Shown in pieces: positions 56,280 to 64,000 of a DNA stretch of 64,000 nucleotides. The notes beneath the pieces are model-generated. The model had not been told where the DNA came from, did not search any database, and saw nothing but the letters and a program-made list of their open reading frames with translations. This DNA comes from VXYL01 sp965199875 (GTDB taxonomy: Bacteria > Pseudomonadota > Gammaproteobacteria > Pseudomonadales > Azotimanducaceae): assembly GCA_965199875.1 (NCBI GenBank), contig OZ241346.1, positions 2,976,001-3,040,000 on the forward strand, given 5' to 3'. Both the position numbers and the translations under genes were made by a program. Numbering within the stretch: the stretch's first letter is position 1; each line of letters begins with the position of its first letter.

Positions 56280-57191
56280 CTAAGGCCGAGGCGGAGGAGA
56301 CCGCCGAGCGGCAGGATCGGCTTTCCGCAGGTGGTCCCGATCAAGCGGAGCTTCGGCGAATCCCGGCAGGCGCTCGTCGACCACCGACCACGGCGCCTTG
56401 GAGGCGACGTAGATGTTCGCCCCGGGGCGGACGCCGGGGTCGTCGTCCAGGCAGCCGGCGGGAATCTGCATGTGCCGTTCGTCCCGGCGCCGCGGCATCT
56501 GGCTGCCGCAGATGCGGCAGAAGGCGGTGCCCTTCACCCTGGCTTCGGGCATCTTGTAGTTGACCAGCTGCCCTTCGCCGGAACGCCAGCGGAAACGCTC
56601 CGCGGCGACCATCGCCATCGTCGCGTGGGCGGCGCTCATGGCGCGGCGACAGCGCGAGCAGTGGCAGTTCACCATGCGTTCGGGCGCGCCGTCGAACTCG
56701 AAGGCCACGGCGCCGCACAGGCAGCTGCCGCCGGTGGCCCCGGGCGTGCTGGCGGTGCGCTCCGATCGTGACACCGCCTTCGCGTCCGCGCCGAACTGCG
56801 GCGGCCATTCGTCGTGGCGCGGCAGGTCGTCGGCGATGTCGTGCCACGGCGCCTTCGAGGCGACGAAGAAGTGCAGCGTCGGGCGGGAACCCGGGTCTTC
56901 CGCCACCGTGCCCACCGGAATCAGCGCGAAGGGCCCGCCCGGCGGGCAGGCCGCCACGCCGGCGCCGCAACGGGGGCAGAAGTTGCGCCAGCCCTGGGAC
57001 GACGACTGGTAGTGGACGACCTGGTCCTCGCCGCTCAGCCAGCGGAAGCGCTTGGGCGCGGCAACGCCGAAGGTGGCGAAAGCGCTGCCGTGGAACTTGC
57101 GGCACATCGAGCAGTGGCAGTGGCCCATCTGTTCGATGGGGCCGTCGACGGCAAAGGCGACATCGCCGCACAGGCAGCTTCCGGTAGGCAT
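56280..57191 (-). CDS. double GFA/CENP-V domain protein
   Basis: A 303-residue protein with two copies of the GFA (glutathione-dependent formaldehyde-activating-like) zinc domain. Domain 1 (about 3-130) has GSCLCGDVAF, HCHCSMCRKFHG and NFCPRCGAGV. Domain 2 (about 150-285) has GSCLCGAVAFEFDG, NCHCSRCRR and FCRICGSQM. All zinc cysteines look intact in both. Each half ends in ASKAPW. Most family members have one domain of 120-170 residues. The formaldehyde role of the family is doubtful in general, so no function is asserted. ATG at 57191 was chosen. Confidence 0.88.
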   Translation of the reverse strand: MPTGSCLCGDVAFAVDGPIEQMGHCHCSMCRKFHGSAFATFGVAAPKRFRWLSGEDQVVHYQSSSQGWRNFCPRCGAGVAACPPGGPFALIPVGTVAEDPGSRPTLHFFVASKAPWHDIADDLPRHDEWPPQFGADAKAVSRSERTASTPGATGGSCLCGAVAFEFDGAPERMVNCHCSRCRRAMSAAHATMAMVAAERFRWRSGEGQLVNYKMPEARVKGTAFCRICGSQMPRRRDERHMQIPAGCLDDDPGVRPGANIYVASKAPWSVVDERLPGFAEAPLDRDHLRKADPAARRSPPPRP

Positions 57192-57257
57192 GGCTCGTTC
57201 TCGACAGCGCAAGGGGTTGACGCGAATATCGCATAATCCGTACACGACGAGGAACCC

Positions 57258-58187
57258 GTGCTGAACATGCATGCTTGGCGGGCGCTCAGGCACAGCGCAG
57301 TCTGCGTCGCCGTGCTGCTGGCGGCGGAGTTGACGGCCTACGAGACCGATCCGTACACCGCCCGCGATCGCGACATCGCCGACAGCCTTGTGCCGCTGGA
57401 CGCCAAAGTGAACGCCGCTTTGGACGACATTGCCGCGCACTGGCAAGGCGGCAGCGACGAGTGGCGGTTCGTCATGGCGGTGTACCGGCGGCTGGGCGGC
57501 CTGCACTGGGTGGACCGACTGGAGCGCTGGGCCAACGACAGCGCCGAGGTGGCCAAGGTGCCGAACAGCCGGCAGCAGTCCATCATCAGCGAGTTTCCGG
57601 CGCATGCGGCGCGGGTCGCCTGGGTGTTCGGCTTCGCCCACACCATTCGCGTGGGCGACGTCCACTTCGGCACCGACAAGATCGGCCACTTCTTTTCCCA
57701 GGGGCGCAAGTTCTACCGCCGCTTTCTGCGCCTGGGGGACGAAGCGGCAGCGGCCCGCTGGTCCGTGCTTACCGAAGTCGGCCTGTTCGGGCGTTTCACC
57801 ACCGGCGTGCGCTCGAACGCGGATCTGGTGGCCAACTACGAAGGCCACCGCTTCTATCGCAGCCTGTTCCACGACGGCGTCGTCGGCGACAAGCTGGCGA
57901 TCTTTCGCTGGCGGCACGGACGCCCGGTGAAGCAGCGCCCGTTCACCTGGCTGGACCACGTCAACCCGTTCTGGGACGAAGCGTTGAATCCGAACATCTA
58001 CAGCCCGGGACTGCTGCCCGCCGTGAAGAAGCGCCTGCTGAGGCTGTGCGACGACTTCCGGCGCCGCCCGCAACGCTATCGGATCGCCGAGGAGGCGGCG
58101 CTGATCGCCCGCTACCGGCACGTTGGAGTGCGCTACGTCCGCACGCTCAGTCCAACGGTGTTTCTTGGCCGACACTGCGCCGCTTGA
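57258..58187 (+). CDS. conserved hypothetical exported protein
   Basis: A 309-residue protein with a signal-like N-terminus (VCVAVLLAAELTAYETDP). It starts at GTG 57258, six bases after GAGGA, or at ATG 57267. The central part has HFGTDKIGHFFSQGRKFYRR and NADLVANYEGHRFYRSLF; conserved histidines, aspartate and glycines suggest a ligand- or metal-binding surface. The C-terminus reads RRRPQRYRIAEE and ends near GRHCAA. Secretion to the periplasm is plausible. I cannot assign a family. It is divergent from the GFA gene and 113 bp upstream of the second ABC-2/M1-like gene in the same direction. Confidence 0.7.
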   Translation: MLNMHAWRALRHSAVCVAVLLAAELTAYETDPYTARDRDIADSLVPLDAKVNAALDDIAAHWQGGSDEWRFVMAVYRRLGGLHWVDRLERWANDSAEVAKVPNSRQQSIISEFPAHAARVAWVFGFAHTIRVGDVHFGTDKIGHFFSQGRKFYRRFLRLGDEAAAARWSVLTEVGLFGRFTTGVRSNADLVANYEGHRFYRSLFHDGVVGDKLAIFRWRHGRPVKQRPFTWLDHVNPFWDEALNPNIYSPGLLPAVKKRLLRLCDDFRRRPQRYRIAEEAALIARYRHVGVRYVRTLSPTVFLGRHCAA

Positions 58188-58300
58188 GCGTGCTCGGTGC
58201 GCTCTGATCCAACCGCCTGCAGCTGGCCGTCGCCGCTGATCGGGTTCGGCTTGGCAACGGCACCGACGGTTCGCGCAGTCCTTTGAGACGGGCCGCTCAC

Positions 58301-61300
58301 ATGGGCGCGACAGCTGGCCTCTTTGCCGAGCTGCGTACGATGGGCCGTTCCGTTCGGTGCTGGATCGTCGCCGCAGCGGCCTTTGCCGTCTCGCTGCTGC
58401 TGCTCTCGGCTTTTGGCGAACTGCATGTGCGCGGCGCGGCCTACCTGCCGGCAGCGGACCTCTTGTCGCCAGGGATGTTGATTGCCGCGCATCGTCCGTT
58501 CGTGCTGGCGGTCGCGCTCGTCGCGCTGACCGTCGTGCTTTTCGACTTCGGCGCCCGGGACGAACAAGCCCGCATCGCCGGGTCGCTGGATGCGAGGCCG
58601 GCGACGAACCTCGCCCGGGTGACCGGTCTGCTGCTGGCTGCGGTGGCGACTGTCTGGTTCCCTTTGGCGGTCGCGGCGGGGCTCTGGCACGTCTTGGCAC
58701 GTCTTGGCGTTGGCCAAGTCGGCGTCGGCGATGCCTTCGAGGCGGCGCCGATCGCGGCGTTCCTGGTCCTGGATCTGATCCCTGCGCTGTTTCTGTGGGG
58801 CGCGAAGTTGGTGTTCTTGGCAGGTGCGTTGCGACATCGGCTGGCGGCCGTTGCGGTCGCGGTGCCGCTCCTGGTCGCGGGCATCTGGTTCATGTCGTGG
58901 ATGCCCGGCCACCTGGCGCCGGCGTGGCCGGACGCGGAGGCATATCCGCATCGCGCCGCGCTGCTGGCTGCCGGCGCCGGCATTGCGACGTTCGCGGCCA
59001 CCGTCCAGCCTCGGCTCGACGACCGGGCATTGGCGACGAGGATTGCCGGGATCGTTCTGCTCGGCGCAGGTCTGCTGGTGCTCGGCGCCGTGGCGAGCGT
59101 GGCGCAAGGCCGCTTGGAACTGCGCGGTCGCTGGCTGGCGGCGCATGCGGCGCTGGACCGGCGAAGCGAAGACGACTTGGAGCACGTTGCGGGTCGCGTC
59201 GTCATCGAGCCCGGGGAGCAGCTGCTCGTGGAAGTGGATCTGCGGCTGCGCCGCCGCGCGCAGGCGTTGTCGTCGCCGCTTGTGCTCAGCCTCAACCCCG
59301 GCATGGCCGTGCAGCGACTGACCCTTGCCGGAGCGCCAGCGCCGTGGTCCCACGCGATGGGCGTTTTGACGGTGGACGTTCCCGATTCGCTGGCGTCAGC
59401 CGAGACCGTGCTGCTGTCGGTGCGGGCGGCGGGCACACCGGATGCGGCGTTCGCGCATCTCGACGAGGCCATGCCGGCCGGCGCCAGCGACGGCGGGCAC
59501 ACCTACCTCGGCACCGAAGCCGCTCTGTTCGACGCCGACTACGTGGCCTTGATGCCGGCGGTCGCATGGTTGCCGCTGGTCGGCGTACACGTTCGGCGCG
59601 ACGAGCCGCCGGCCGACTTCCACACCGTTGATCTCACCGTCGAGACGCCAAGCGGCTGGCGCGTTGCGGGGCCGGGTCGCGGGGTCTCCGATGCCGACGG
59701 CATCTTCGTCTTTCGTCCGACGGCGCCGGTCCGCCAAACGGCGCTGCTCGCTGCACGATTCCAGCGCCGGGCGATCGAAGCGGCTGGCGTTGCCGTGCAA
59801 CTCCTCCATGCCGGCAGCAGTGCGGCCTCCATCGAACAGGTTGCCGATCTTGAACCGTTCACGACCGCCCGTTTGCGCGAGTTGTTCCGCGACGCCGATC
59901 GCTGGGGCCTCTCCTACCCCTACGACGGACTGAGCTTCGTGGTCGTGCCCCAGCGGCTGCGCGTGGTTGGCGGCGGCTGGCGGCTGGCGGCAACCCAGGC
60001 CTTGCCGGGCATCGTCCTGCTGCGCGAGGCGAATCTGCGCTTCAGTCGCTTCGCCAAGGCGTTGCGGCCCTACCAGGGCGCGCAGAAGTACCGCCTGCTG
60101 GAATCCTACTTCCGCCACGACCGCACCGGCGGCAACCCCTATGCCGGCGTGGTTCGCAACCTGCTGCAAACCAGCGCCGCGGGGGCTTCGGGAAGCTCGG
60201 GATCGGATGCGCAAGCGCTCGACTTCCTCTTGGAGACCGTGATGAATCGACTGCTGGCGCAGGGCGCGGCGGACTTTTCGGCGCACGACTTCGGCGCAGC
60301 GGCACGGCTGACGGCGCTGATTCCGAACATCTATCTGAGCACGATGGCGACGGAGGTTGCCAAAGCCAAGGCCGACATCGAATCGGCGCCGGTGCCGTCG
60401 TCGGTTTGGCGCCGGGCGTTGGCCGGGCCGCTCAGCGAGCTGGACGCCACGAGCGATCCCCGCGCCGCGTTGGGCGTGTTGCGGCTCAAGTGCGACGCCT
60501 TGGCGACGCTCTTGTTCGATCTCGCCGGCACCACCCGGACCGCGCTGGCGGTCGCCGAGTTGCGCCGACGTTTCGCCGGCGCCGCGTTCACCACGGAGGA
60601 CTTGCGCGAAGTGCTGGCGAGTTTCGACGCGGACCTCGGCGATCACCTGGACGACTGGCTGCACAACGCCGCACTGCCGGGCTTTCTGATCTCCGAAGTC
60701 GAGGTGTATGCGGCCGACGGCGTTGGCGGCGCGCAATACCCGATTCGATTTCACGTTCGCAACGACGAGCCGGTTGGGGGATACGCGCGCTTTGCCTATG
60801 GTTCGTCGTATGGTCGCCTGAAGGCAACCTACCGGAGCGATCCCGTCTACCTCGCCGGCCGCTCGTCGGTGGAAGTCGGTCTGCTGGGGCGCATGGACCC
60901 GGACTACCTGTTCATGCAACCGTATCTGGCGCTGAACCGGCCCCCTGCCTACGTCGACCTGTACCACGGACGGGATCGCTCGCCTCGAGACGTCGAGCCG
61001 CTCTACGGCACGCGGCCGAGCGCTTGGCGGCCGGAAGAGCCCTCTGGGCTGATCGTCGACGACTTGGACGCCGGCTTCCGGGTGGTCGACACCGCGGACA
61101 TCGCCGAAGCCATTGACGGCACGGCGAGCTTGCCGAGCTACCTGCCGGGGACGCGCGCCTTCGACATCTGGCGCATGGAACTGCCGTGGGCCTGGCGCGT
61201 CTTCGTCGACAGCACGGCCGCTCTGCGCCGCCAGTTCACCGCAGGCTCGCAAAGCGCTGGGCGCTGGATGCGCCAGGAACTGGCGTCTGCCTGGGGCAGC

Positions 61301-61678
61301 TACCGCAGAACGGCGGCGCGAGCAATGGCCGGCGACGGCGATCATGCGGCCGTGTTTGCCGCAACGTTGCCGTCCGCCGGCCGCTGGCGCCTGGCCTACC
61401 ACCTGCCGGATCTGGCGATCCAAGCGCCAGCGGGGTCGAGGGGGCCGGCCGTCGTTCAGATGTCGCCGACCAGCACCAGGCAGGGAAGCTACGACATGAT
61501 CCTCGTGGCCGGCGAGCGCCGCACACCCGTCGCCTTCGATGCCACTCTTGCCGGCCCGGGTTGGAACGAAGTCGGCGAGTTCGACTTGCCGGCAGGCCGG
61601 GTGGCCCTGGCGGTCTCCAATCGAACGAGCGGCGAGAGCGTCGTCGCCGACGCCATTCACTGGTCCGCAGAGGGATGA
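58301..61678 (+). CDS. second ABC-2-like / degenerate M1-peptidase / golvesin-like protein
   Basis: A 1125-residue paralogue of the protein at 43568-46894. It starts at ATG 58301; TTG 58283 is also open. About eight membrane segments fill residues 10-290, including the conserved ARDEQARIAGSLDARPA loop. LVLSLNPGMAVQRL, TYLGTEAALFDADYVAL, YPYDGLSFVVVPQRLRVVGG and ALPGIVLLRE mark the M1-like part, again with no HExxH. The C-terminal domain (about 917-1125) holds LIVDDLDAGF, WGSYRRTAARA, GRWRLAYHLPD and VVADAIHW, as in golvesin/Xly-like domains. Sequence identity to the first copy is low but the block order is the same. No ATPase is adjacent. Function unknown. Confidence 0.75.
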   Translation: MGATAGLFAELRTMGRSVRCWIVAAAAFAVSLLLLSAFGELHVRGAAYLPAADLLSPGMLIAAHRPFVLAVALVALTVVLFDFGARDEQARIAGSLDARPATNLARVTGLLLAAVATVWFPLAVAAGLWHVLARLGVGQVGVGDAFEAAPIAAFLVLDLIPALFLWGAKLVFLAGALRHRLAAVAVAVPLLVAGIWFMSWMPGHLAPAWPDAEAYPHRAALLAAGAGIATFAATVQPRLDDRALATRIAGIVLLGAGLLVLGAVASVAQGRLELRGRWLAAHAALDRRSEDDLEHVAGRVVIEPGEQLLVEVDLRLRRRAQALSSPLVLSLNPGMAVQRLTLAGAPAPWSHAMGVLTVDVPDSLASAETVLLSVRAAGTPDAAFAHLDEAMPAGASDGGHTYLGTEAALFDADYVALMPAVAWLPLVGVHVRRDEPPADFHTVDLTVETPSGWRVAGPGRGVSDADGIFVFRPTAPVRQTALLAARFQRRAIEAAGVAVQLLHAGSSAASIEQVADLEPFTTARLRELFRDADRWGLSYPYDGLSFVVVPQRLRVVGGGWRLAATQALPGIVLLREANLRFSRFAKALRPYQGAQKYRLLESYFRHDRTGGNPYAGVVRNLLQTSAAGASGSSGSDAQALDFLLETVMNRLLAQGAADFSAHDFGAAARLTALIPNIYLSTMATEVAKAKADIESAPVPSSVWRRALAGPLSELDATSDPRAALGVLRLKCDALATLLFDLAGTTRTALAVAELRRRFAGAAFTTEDLREVLASFDADLGDHLDDWLHNAALPGFLISEVEVYAADGVGGAQYPIRFHVRNDEPVGGYARFAYGSSYGRLKATYRSDPVYLAGRSSVEVGLLGRMDPDYLFMQPYLALNRPPAYVDLYHGRDRSPRDVEPLYGTRPSAWRPEEPSGLIVDDLDAGFRVVDTADIAEAIDGTASLPSYLPGTRAFDIWRMELPWAWRVFVDSTAALRRQFTAGSQSAGRWMRQELASAWGSYRRTAARAMAGDGDHAAVFAATLPSAGRWRLAYHLPDLAIQAPAGSRGPAVVQMSPTSTRQGSYDMILVAGERRTPVAFDATLAGPGWNEVGEFDLPAGRVALAVSNRTSGESVVADAIHWSAEG

Positions 61679-61691
61679 CGACGACGGGTTC

Positions 61692-62474
61692 CTACGGTTC
61701 GGATTGGCCTCTCAACCGGCGAACCAGCGCCTCCAGCTTCGCAACGCGGGCATCGGCCTGCGCTGCCTTCTCTTCGGCCTTGCGGCGAGCGGCGGCTTCG
61801 CGTCGGCGTTCGGCGACTTCCTCCGACAGCGTGCGCAGGTCTTCGCCGGTGGCCGGGTCGTGGAACCGAACATGCCCGTCGCCCGGGCGCAGCTGCAGGC
61901 CCAGCACCTCGCTCGCCAGCACCAGTTCCGGCGCCTCGCCGAGCGCCTCCACCGGCACGTACTTGCCCTTCGCCAGCCGGTAGCCCAAGAGTGGCGGGTC
62001 GAAGAACTCGCCCGTAGGGTCGAACAGCCAGTACTCCCCAACGCCCATCGCCTCGTACGCCCGCCGCTTCCGTCCGCGATCCTCCTTCCACGTGCCGGGC
62101 GACGCCACCTCCATCACGAAGTCCGGCGCCTTGCCCTCCACCCACACCTTGTAGCTCGGCCGATGCGGGCGCTTCGGCACCCCGAACGCCACCAGAATGT
62201 CGGGCACCACGCTGTTGCGCGGATCGCCACGCCGCGGATACACCAGCACGTCGCCAGCCACCAGCACGTTCGAGTCGTCGGCGTAGCGGCAGTCCAGCAC
62301 CGCGCCGTCGACCACCAGCGCGGTCCACTGCGCGGTGTTCTCAGCCATCGGCTTGCCGTCGCTGCTCGGGTAGTAGACGCCGTCCAGGACGTCCGACGTG
62401 CGCGGGTCGCCACCGTTGGCGGCCACGGGCGGCGTCCGGGGAAGCTGCGGAGCGCGGAGCGGGTGCGCGGTCAT
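61692..62474 (-). CDS. Uma2-family putative restriction endonuclease, copy 1
   Basis: A 260-residue PD-(D/E)xK-fold protein of the Uma2/DUF820 family. The site residues are VVPDILV (D), DFVMEVASPGTW (E) and the following RGRKRRAYEAMGVGEYWLFDP, with the usual K and YW pattern. A long C-terminal coiled coil (SEEVAERRREAAARRKAEEK) follows from about residue 210. ATG at 62474 has the strong AGGAGG upstream. Uma2 proteins are widespread, especially in cyanobacteria; nuclease function is predicted from the fold, and their biology is unclear. A near-copy starts at 63504. Confidence 0.85.
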   Translation of the reverse strand: MTAHPLRAPQLPRTPPVAANGGDPRTSDVLDGVYYPSSDGKPMAENTAQWTALVVDGAVLDCRYADDSNVLVAGDVLVYPRRGDPRNSVVPDILVAFGVPKRPHRPSYKVWVEGKAPDFVMEVASPGTWKEDRGRKRRAYEAMGVGEYWLFDPTGEFFDPPLLGYRLAKGKYVPVEALGEAPELVLASEVLGLQLRPGDGHVRFHDPATGEDLRTLSEEVAERRREAAARRKAEEKAAQADARVAKLEALVRRLRGQSEP

Positions 62475-62505
62475 GGCGGGCTCCTCCTGCCGGGCGCTGG
62501 CGCGC
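61822..62505 (-). repeat. direct duplication of a Uma2 unit, copy 1
   Basis: Bases 61822-62505 match 62852-63535 almost perfectly at a constant offset of 1030 bp, with no net insertions. The repeat covers most of the Uma2 coding sequence, the ribosome binding site and about 30 bp beyond. Proteins differ at roughly a dozen positions in the shared 225 residues. Downstream, the copies resume similarity after a 63-bp indel (offset 1093) that removes 21 residues of the coiled coil from copy 2. Confidence 0.9.
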
Positions 62506-62784
62506 TGGCGGCGTGTTGGAATGGCTGGACAGTAGCATGGCGGCGCTCGCCAAGGCGAATCGGCGCACAGTCTGGCGGGTTCCAAACGGCGAGTCTGTAG
62601 GACATCGCTGAAAGTTGCGTAGGAAGTCGGCATCGCGCAACTACCGAGTTTGGCTCTGGTTGGCGAGCCGGCTGCTGATCTCGTCGAAACGGGCCGTGTA
62701 GGTTGGAAGCTCGAGGAGACGAAAAACCGATCCTCTCGACCCGCGCAGCCTGCGCGTACCAGTGGCAAGGGCGTCGGGGCTGAG
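62475..62784. other. spacer between the two Uma2 copies
   Basis: A 310-bp stretch with no convincing gene. The first 30 bases are the shared repeat with the ribosome binding site of copy 1. The rest is unique and somewhat less GC-rich. A TACTGT at about 62532-62537 on the minus strand might be a -10 for copy 1, but the -35 is weak. Confidence 0.35.
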
Positions 62785-63504
62785 CTAACGGCCAGATTCG
62801 CTTCGCAACTGGCGAACCAGCGCCTCCAGCTCCGCAACTCTGGCACGTTCTTCCGACAGCGTGCGCAGGTCTTCGCCGGTGGCCGGGTCGTGGAACCGAA
62901 CGTGCCCGTCGCCCGGGCGCAGATGCAGGCCCAGCGCCTCGCTCGCCAGCACCAGTTCCGGCGCCTCGCCGAGCGCCTCCACCGGCACGTACCTGCCCTT
63001 CGCCAGCCGGTAGCCCTCCAGCGGCGGGTCGAAGAACTCGCCCGCAGGGTCGAACAGCCAGTACTCCCCAACGCCCATCGCCTCGTACGCCTGCCACTTC
63101 CGTCCGCGATCCTCCTTCCACGTGCCGGGCGACGCCACCTCCATCACGAAGTCCGGCGCCTTGCCCTCCACCCATACCTTGTAGCTCGGCCGATGCGGAC
63201 GCTTCGGCACCCCGAACGCCACCAGAATGTCCGGTGCCACGCTGTTGCGCGGATGGCCGCGCTGCGGATACACCAGCACGTCGCCAGCCACCAGCACGTT
63301 CGGGTCGTCGGCGTAGCGGCAGTCCAGCACCGCGCCGTCGACCACCAGCGCGGTCCACTGCGCGGTGTTCTCAGCCATCGGCTTGCCGTCGCTGCTCGGG
63401 TAGTAGACGCCGTCCAGGACGTCCGACGTGCGCGGGTCGCCGCCGTTGGCGGCCACGGGCGGCATCCGGGGAAGCTGCGGAGCGCGGAGCGGGTGCGCGT
63501 TCAT
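62785..63504 (-). CDS. Uma2-family putative restriction endonuclease, copy 2
   Basis: A 239-residue near-copy of the upstream gene. All site residues are kept: VAPDILV, DFVMEVASPGTW and the K-bearing RGRKWQAY, then GVGEYWLFDP. It lacks 21 residues of the C-terminal coiled coil (63 bp deleted relative to copy 1) and ends SESGR. ATG at 63504 has the same AGGAGGAGCC ribosome site. It lies 41 bp after the ABC exporter stop. Tandem duplication with divergence of the coiled coil is the simplest explanation. Confidence 0.86.
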   Translation of the reverse strand: MNAHPLRAPQLPRMPPVAANGGDPRTSDVLDGVYYPSSDGKPMAENTAQWTALVVDGAVLDCRYADDPNVLVAGDVLVYPQRGHPRNSVAPDILVAFGVPKRPHRPSYKVWVEGKAPDFVMEVASPGTWKEDRGRKWQAYEAMGVGEYWLFDPAGEFFDPPLEGYRLAKGRYVPVEALGEAPELVLASEALGLHLRPGDGHVRFHDPATGEDLRTLSEERARVAELEALVRQLRSESGR

Positions 63505-63535
63505 GGCGGGCTCCTCCTGCCGGGCGCTGGCGCGC
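62852..63535 (-). repeat. direct duplication of a Uma2 unit, copy 2
   Basis: This is the second member of the 684-bp direct repeat described for 61822-62505. It ends 10 bp before the exporter gene stop, so the repeat boundary is immediately downstream of that gene. Confidence 0.9.
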
Positions 63536-63545
63536 CGACGGCGCC

Positions 63546-64000
63546 CTAGGCCGCGGCGGTGGTTTGCAGTTCTACGAAGCGTCGGTAGTAGCCGTCGGGC
63601 TTGGCGACCAGTTCGGCGTGGCTGCCTTGCTCCATGACGCGGCCGTCCTCTAGGAAGACGATCTTGTCGGCTTGGGCGATGGTGGACAGCCGGTGGGCGA
63701 TGATGATGACCAGGCGATCCTTGGCGGCTTCGTGCAGCGACTGCACGAGGTACTGCTCGGTCTCGGGGTCCAGCGCCGAAGTCGGCTCGTCGAGAATGAG
63801 GATGCGCGAGTCGCGCAGCAGGCCACGGGCGATGGAGATGCGCTGCTTCTGGCCCACGGACAGCTTGCTGGCCGCGGCGCCGCCCAGCTTGGTGTCGTAG
63901 CCCTCCGGCAGCGAGGCGATGAAGTCGTGGATGCCGGCGGTTCGCGCCACTCTTTCCACTTCCTCCTGCGTCGCGTCCGGCTTGCCGTAGCGGATGTTGT
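63546..64000 (-). CDS. ABC exporter ATPase domain (MsbA-type), C-terminal part
   Basis: The gene runs off the window edge; 151 C-terminal residues are visible. They form the end of an ABC nucleotide-binding domain: NIRYGKPDATQEEV, LPEGYDTKLGG, the signature KLSVGQKQRISIARGLL, Walker B RILILDEPTSALD and the switch histidine in IIIAHRLSTI. The close arrangement of these motifs is typical of membrane-fused exporters such as MsbA or lipid/multidrug exporters. The transmembrane half is outside the window. Note that the signature is LSVGQ rather than LSGGQ. Confidence 0.93.
   Translation of the reverse strand, partial: NIRYGKPDATQEEVERVARTAGIHDFIASLPEGYDTKLGGAAASKLSVGQKQRISIARGLLRDSRILILDEPTSALDPETEQYLVQSLHEAAKDRLVIIIAHRLSTIAQADKIVFLEDGRVMEQGSHAELVAKPDGYYRRFVELQTTAAA

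Overview
The window looks like chromosomal DNA of a GC-rich Gram-negative bacterium, most likely an uncultured gammaproteobacterium. The support is gene content and order: rpsO-pnp; ptsP next to rppH; hldE (LPS core heptose); yajQ; and nadD-rsfS-rlmH-mrdA-rodA-mltB, an order typical of gammaproteobacteria. There are no rRNA, tRNA, CRISPR, prophage or insertion-sequence genes that I can support. The finer lineage is not resolvable by eye; the many acyl-CoA, MaoC, PhyH, sulfatase and Uma2 genes fit a marine, soil or host-associated heterotroph.

Layout. 1-2.3 kb: end of rpsO and pnp, with a leader of alternating hairpin arms. 2.5-6.1 kb: a secreted autotransporter with six Ig-like repeats and a Calx-beta domain. 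6.1-12.1 kb: catabolic or accessory genes (hot-dog dehydratase, a Gfo/Idh/MocA-aldo/keto reductase fusion, an exported peroxiredoxin, a sulfatase, a ThuA-like protein). 12.2-18.4 kb: a mostly housekeeping minus-strand block (ptsP, rppH, hldE, yajQ, GST, peroxiredoxin). 18.7-20.5 kb: a parvulin-like isomerase overlapping a HupE/UreJ-type membrane protein. 20.5-27.4 kb: a ThDP enzyme, two small unknowns, a large solitary N6-adenine methyltransferase with a possible N-terminal nuclease fold, and an acyl-CoA dehydrogenase. 27.5-29.1 kb: a double-ATPase peptide ABC protein whose plausible permeases lie 12 kb away (41.7-43.5 kb). 29.2-33.1 kb: type IV pilus genes (two pilins divergent from pilB-pilC). 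33.1-36.8 kb: a tight three-gene operon (membrane hydroxylase, GH3-type adenylating enzyme, enolase-superfamily enzyme). 36.9-41.3 kb: lipoprotein serine hydrolase, MatB-like ligase, rhomboid protease, PhyH dioxygenase. 43.6-46.9 and 58.3-61.7 kb: two distant paralogues joining an ABC-2-like membrane domain, an M1-peptidase-like region without HExxH, and a golvesin/Xly-like C-terminal domain. 47.3-49.8 kb: a tail-anchored unknown divergent from a PP2C phosphatase with an unknown N-terminal half. 49.8-57.2 kb: cell-elongation and ribosome/NAD genes, a LON-domain protein and a double GFA-domain protein. 61.7-63.5 kb: two nearly identical Uma2 genes in tandem. The window ends inside an ABC exporter gene.

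How they work together. The elongasome block (PBP2, RodA, MltB) builds and trims lateral peptidoglycan, and PtsP, RppH, PNPase, RlmH and RsfS form an RNA/ribosome/PTS-Ntr housekeeping set. The most interesting accessory elements are the paired ABC-2/M1-like/golvesin proteins, the solitary methyltransferase with a PD-(D/E)xK-like start, and the hydroxylase-GH3-enolase operon. Functions for these three are inferred from domain content only.
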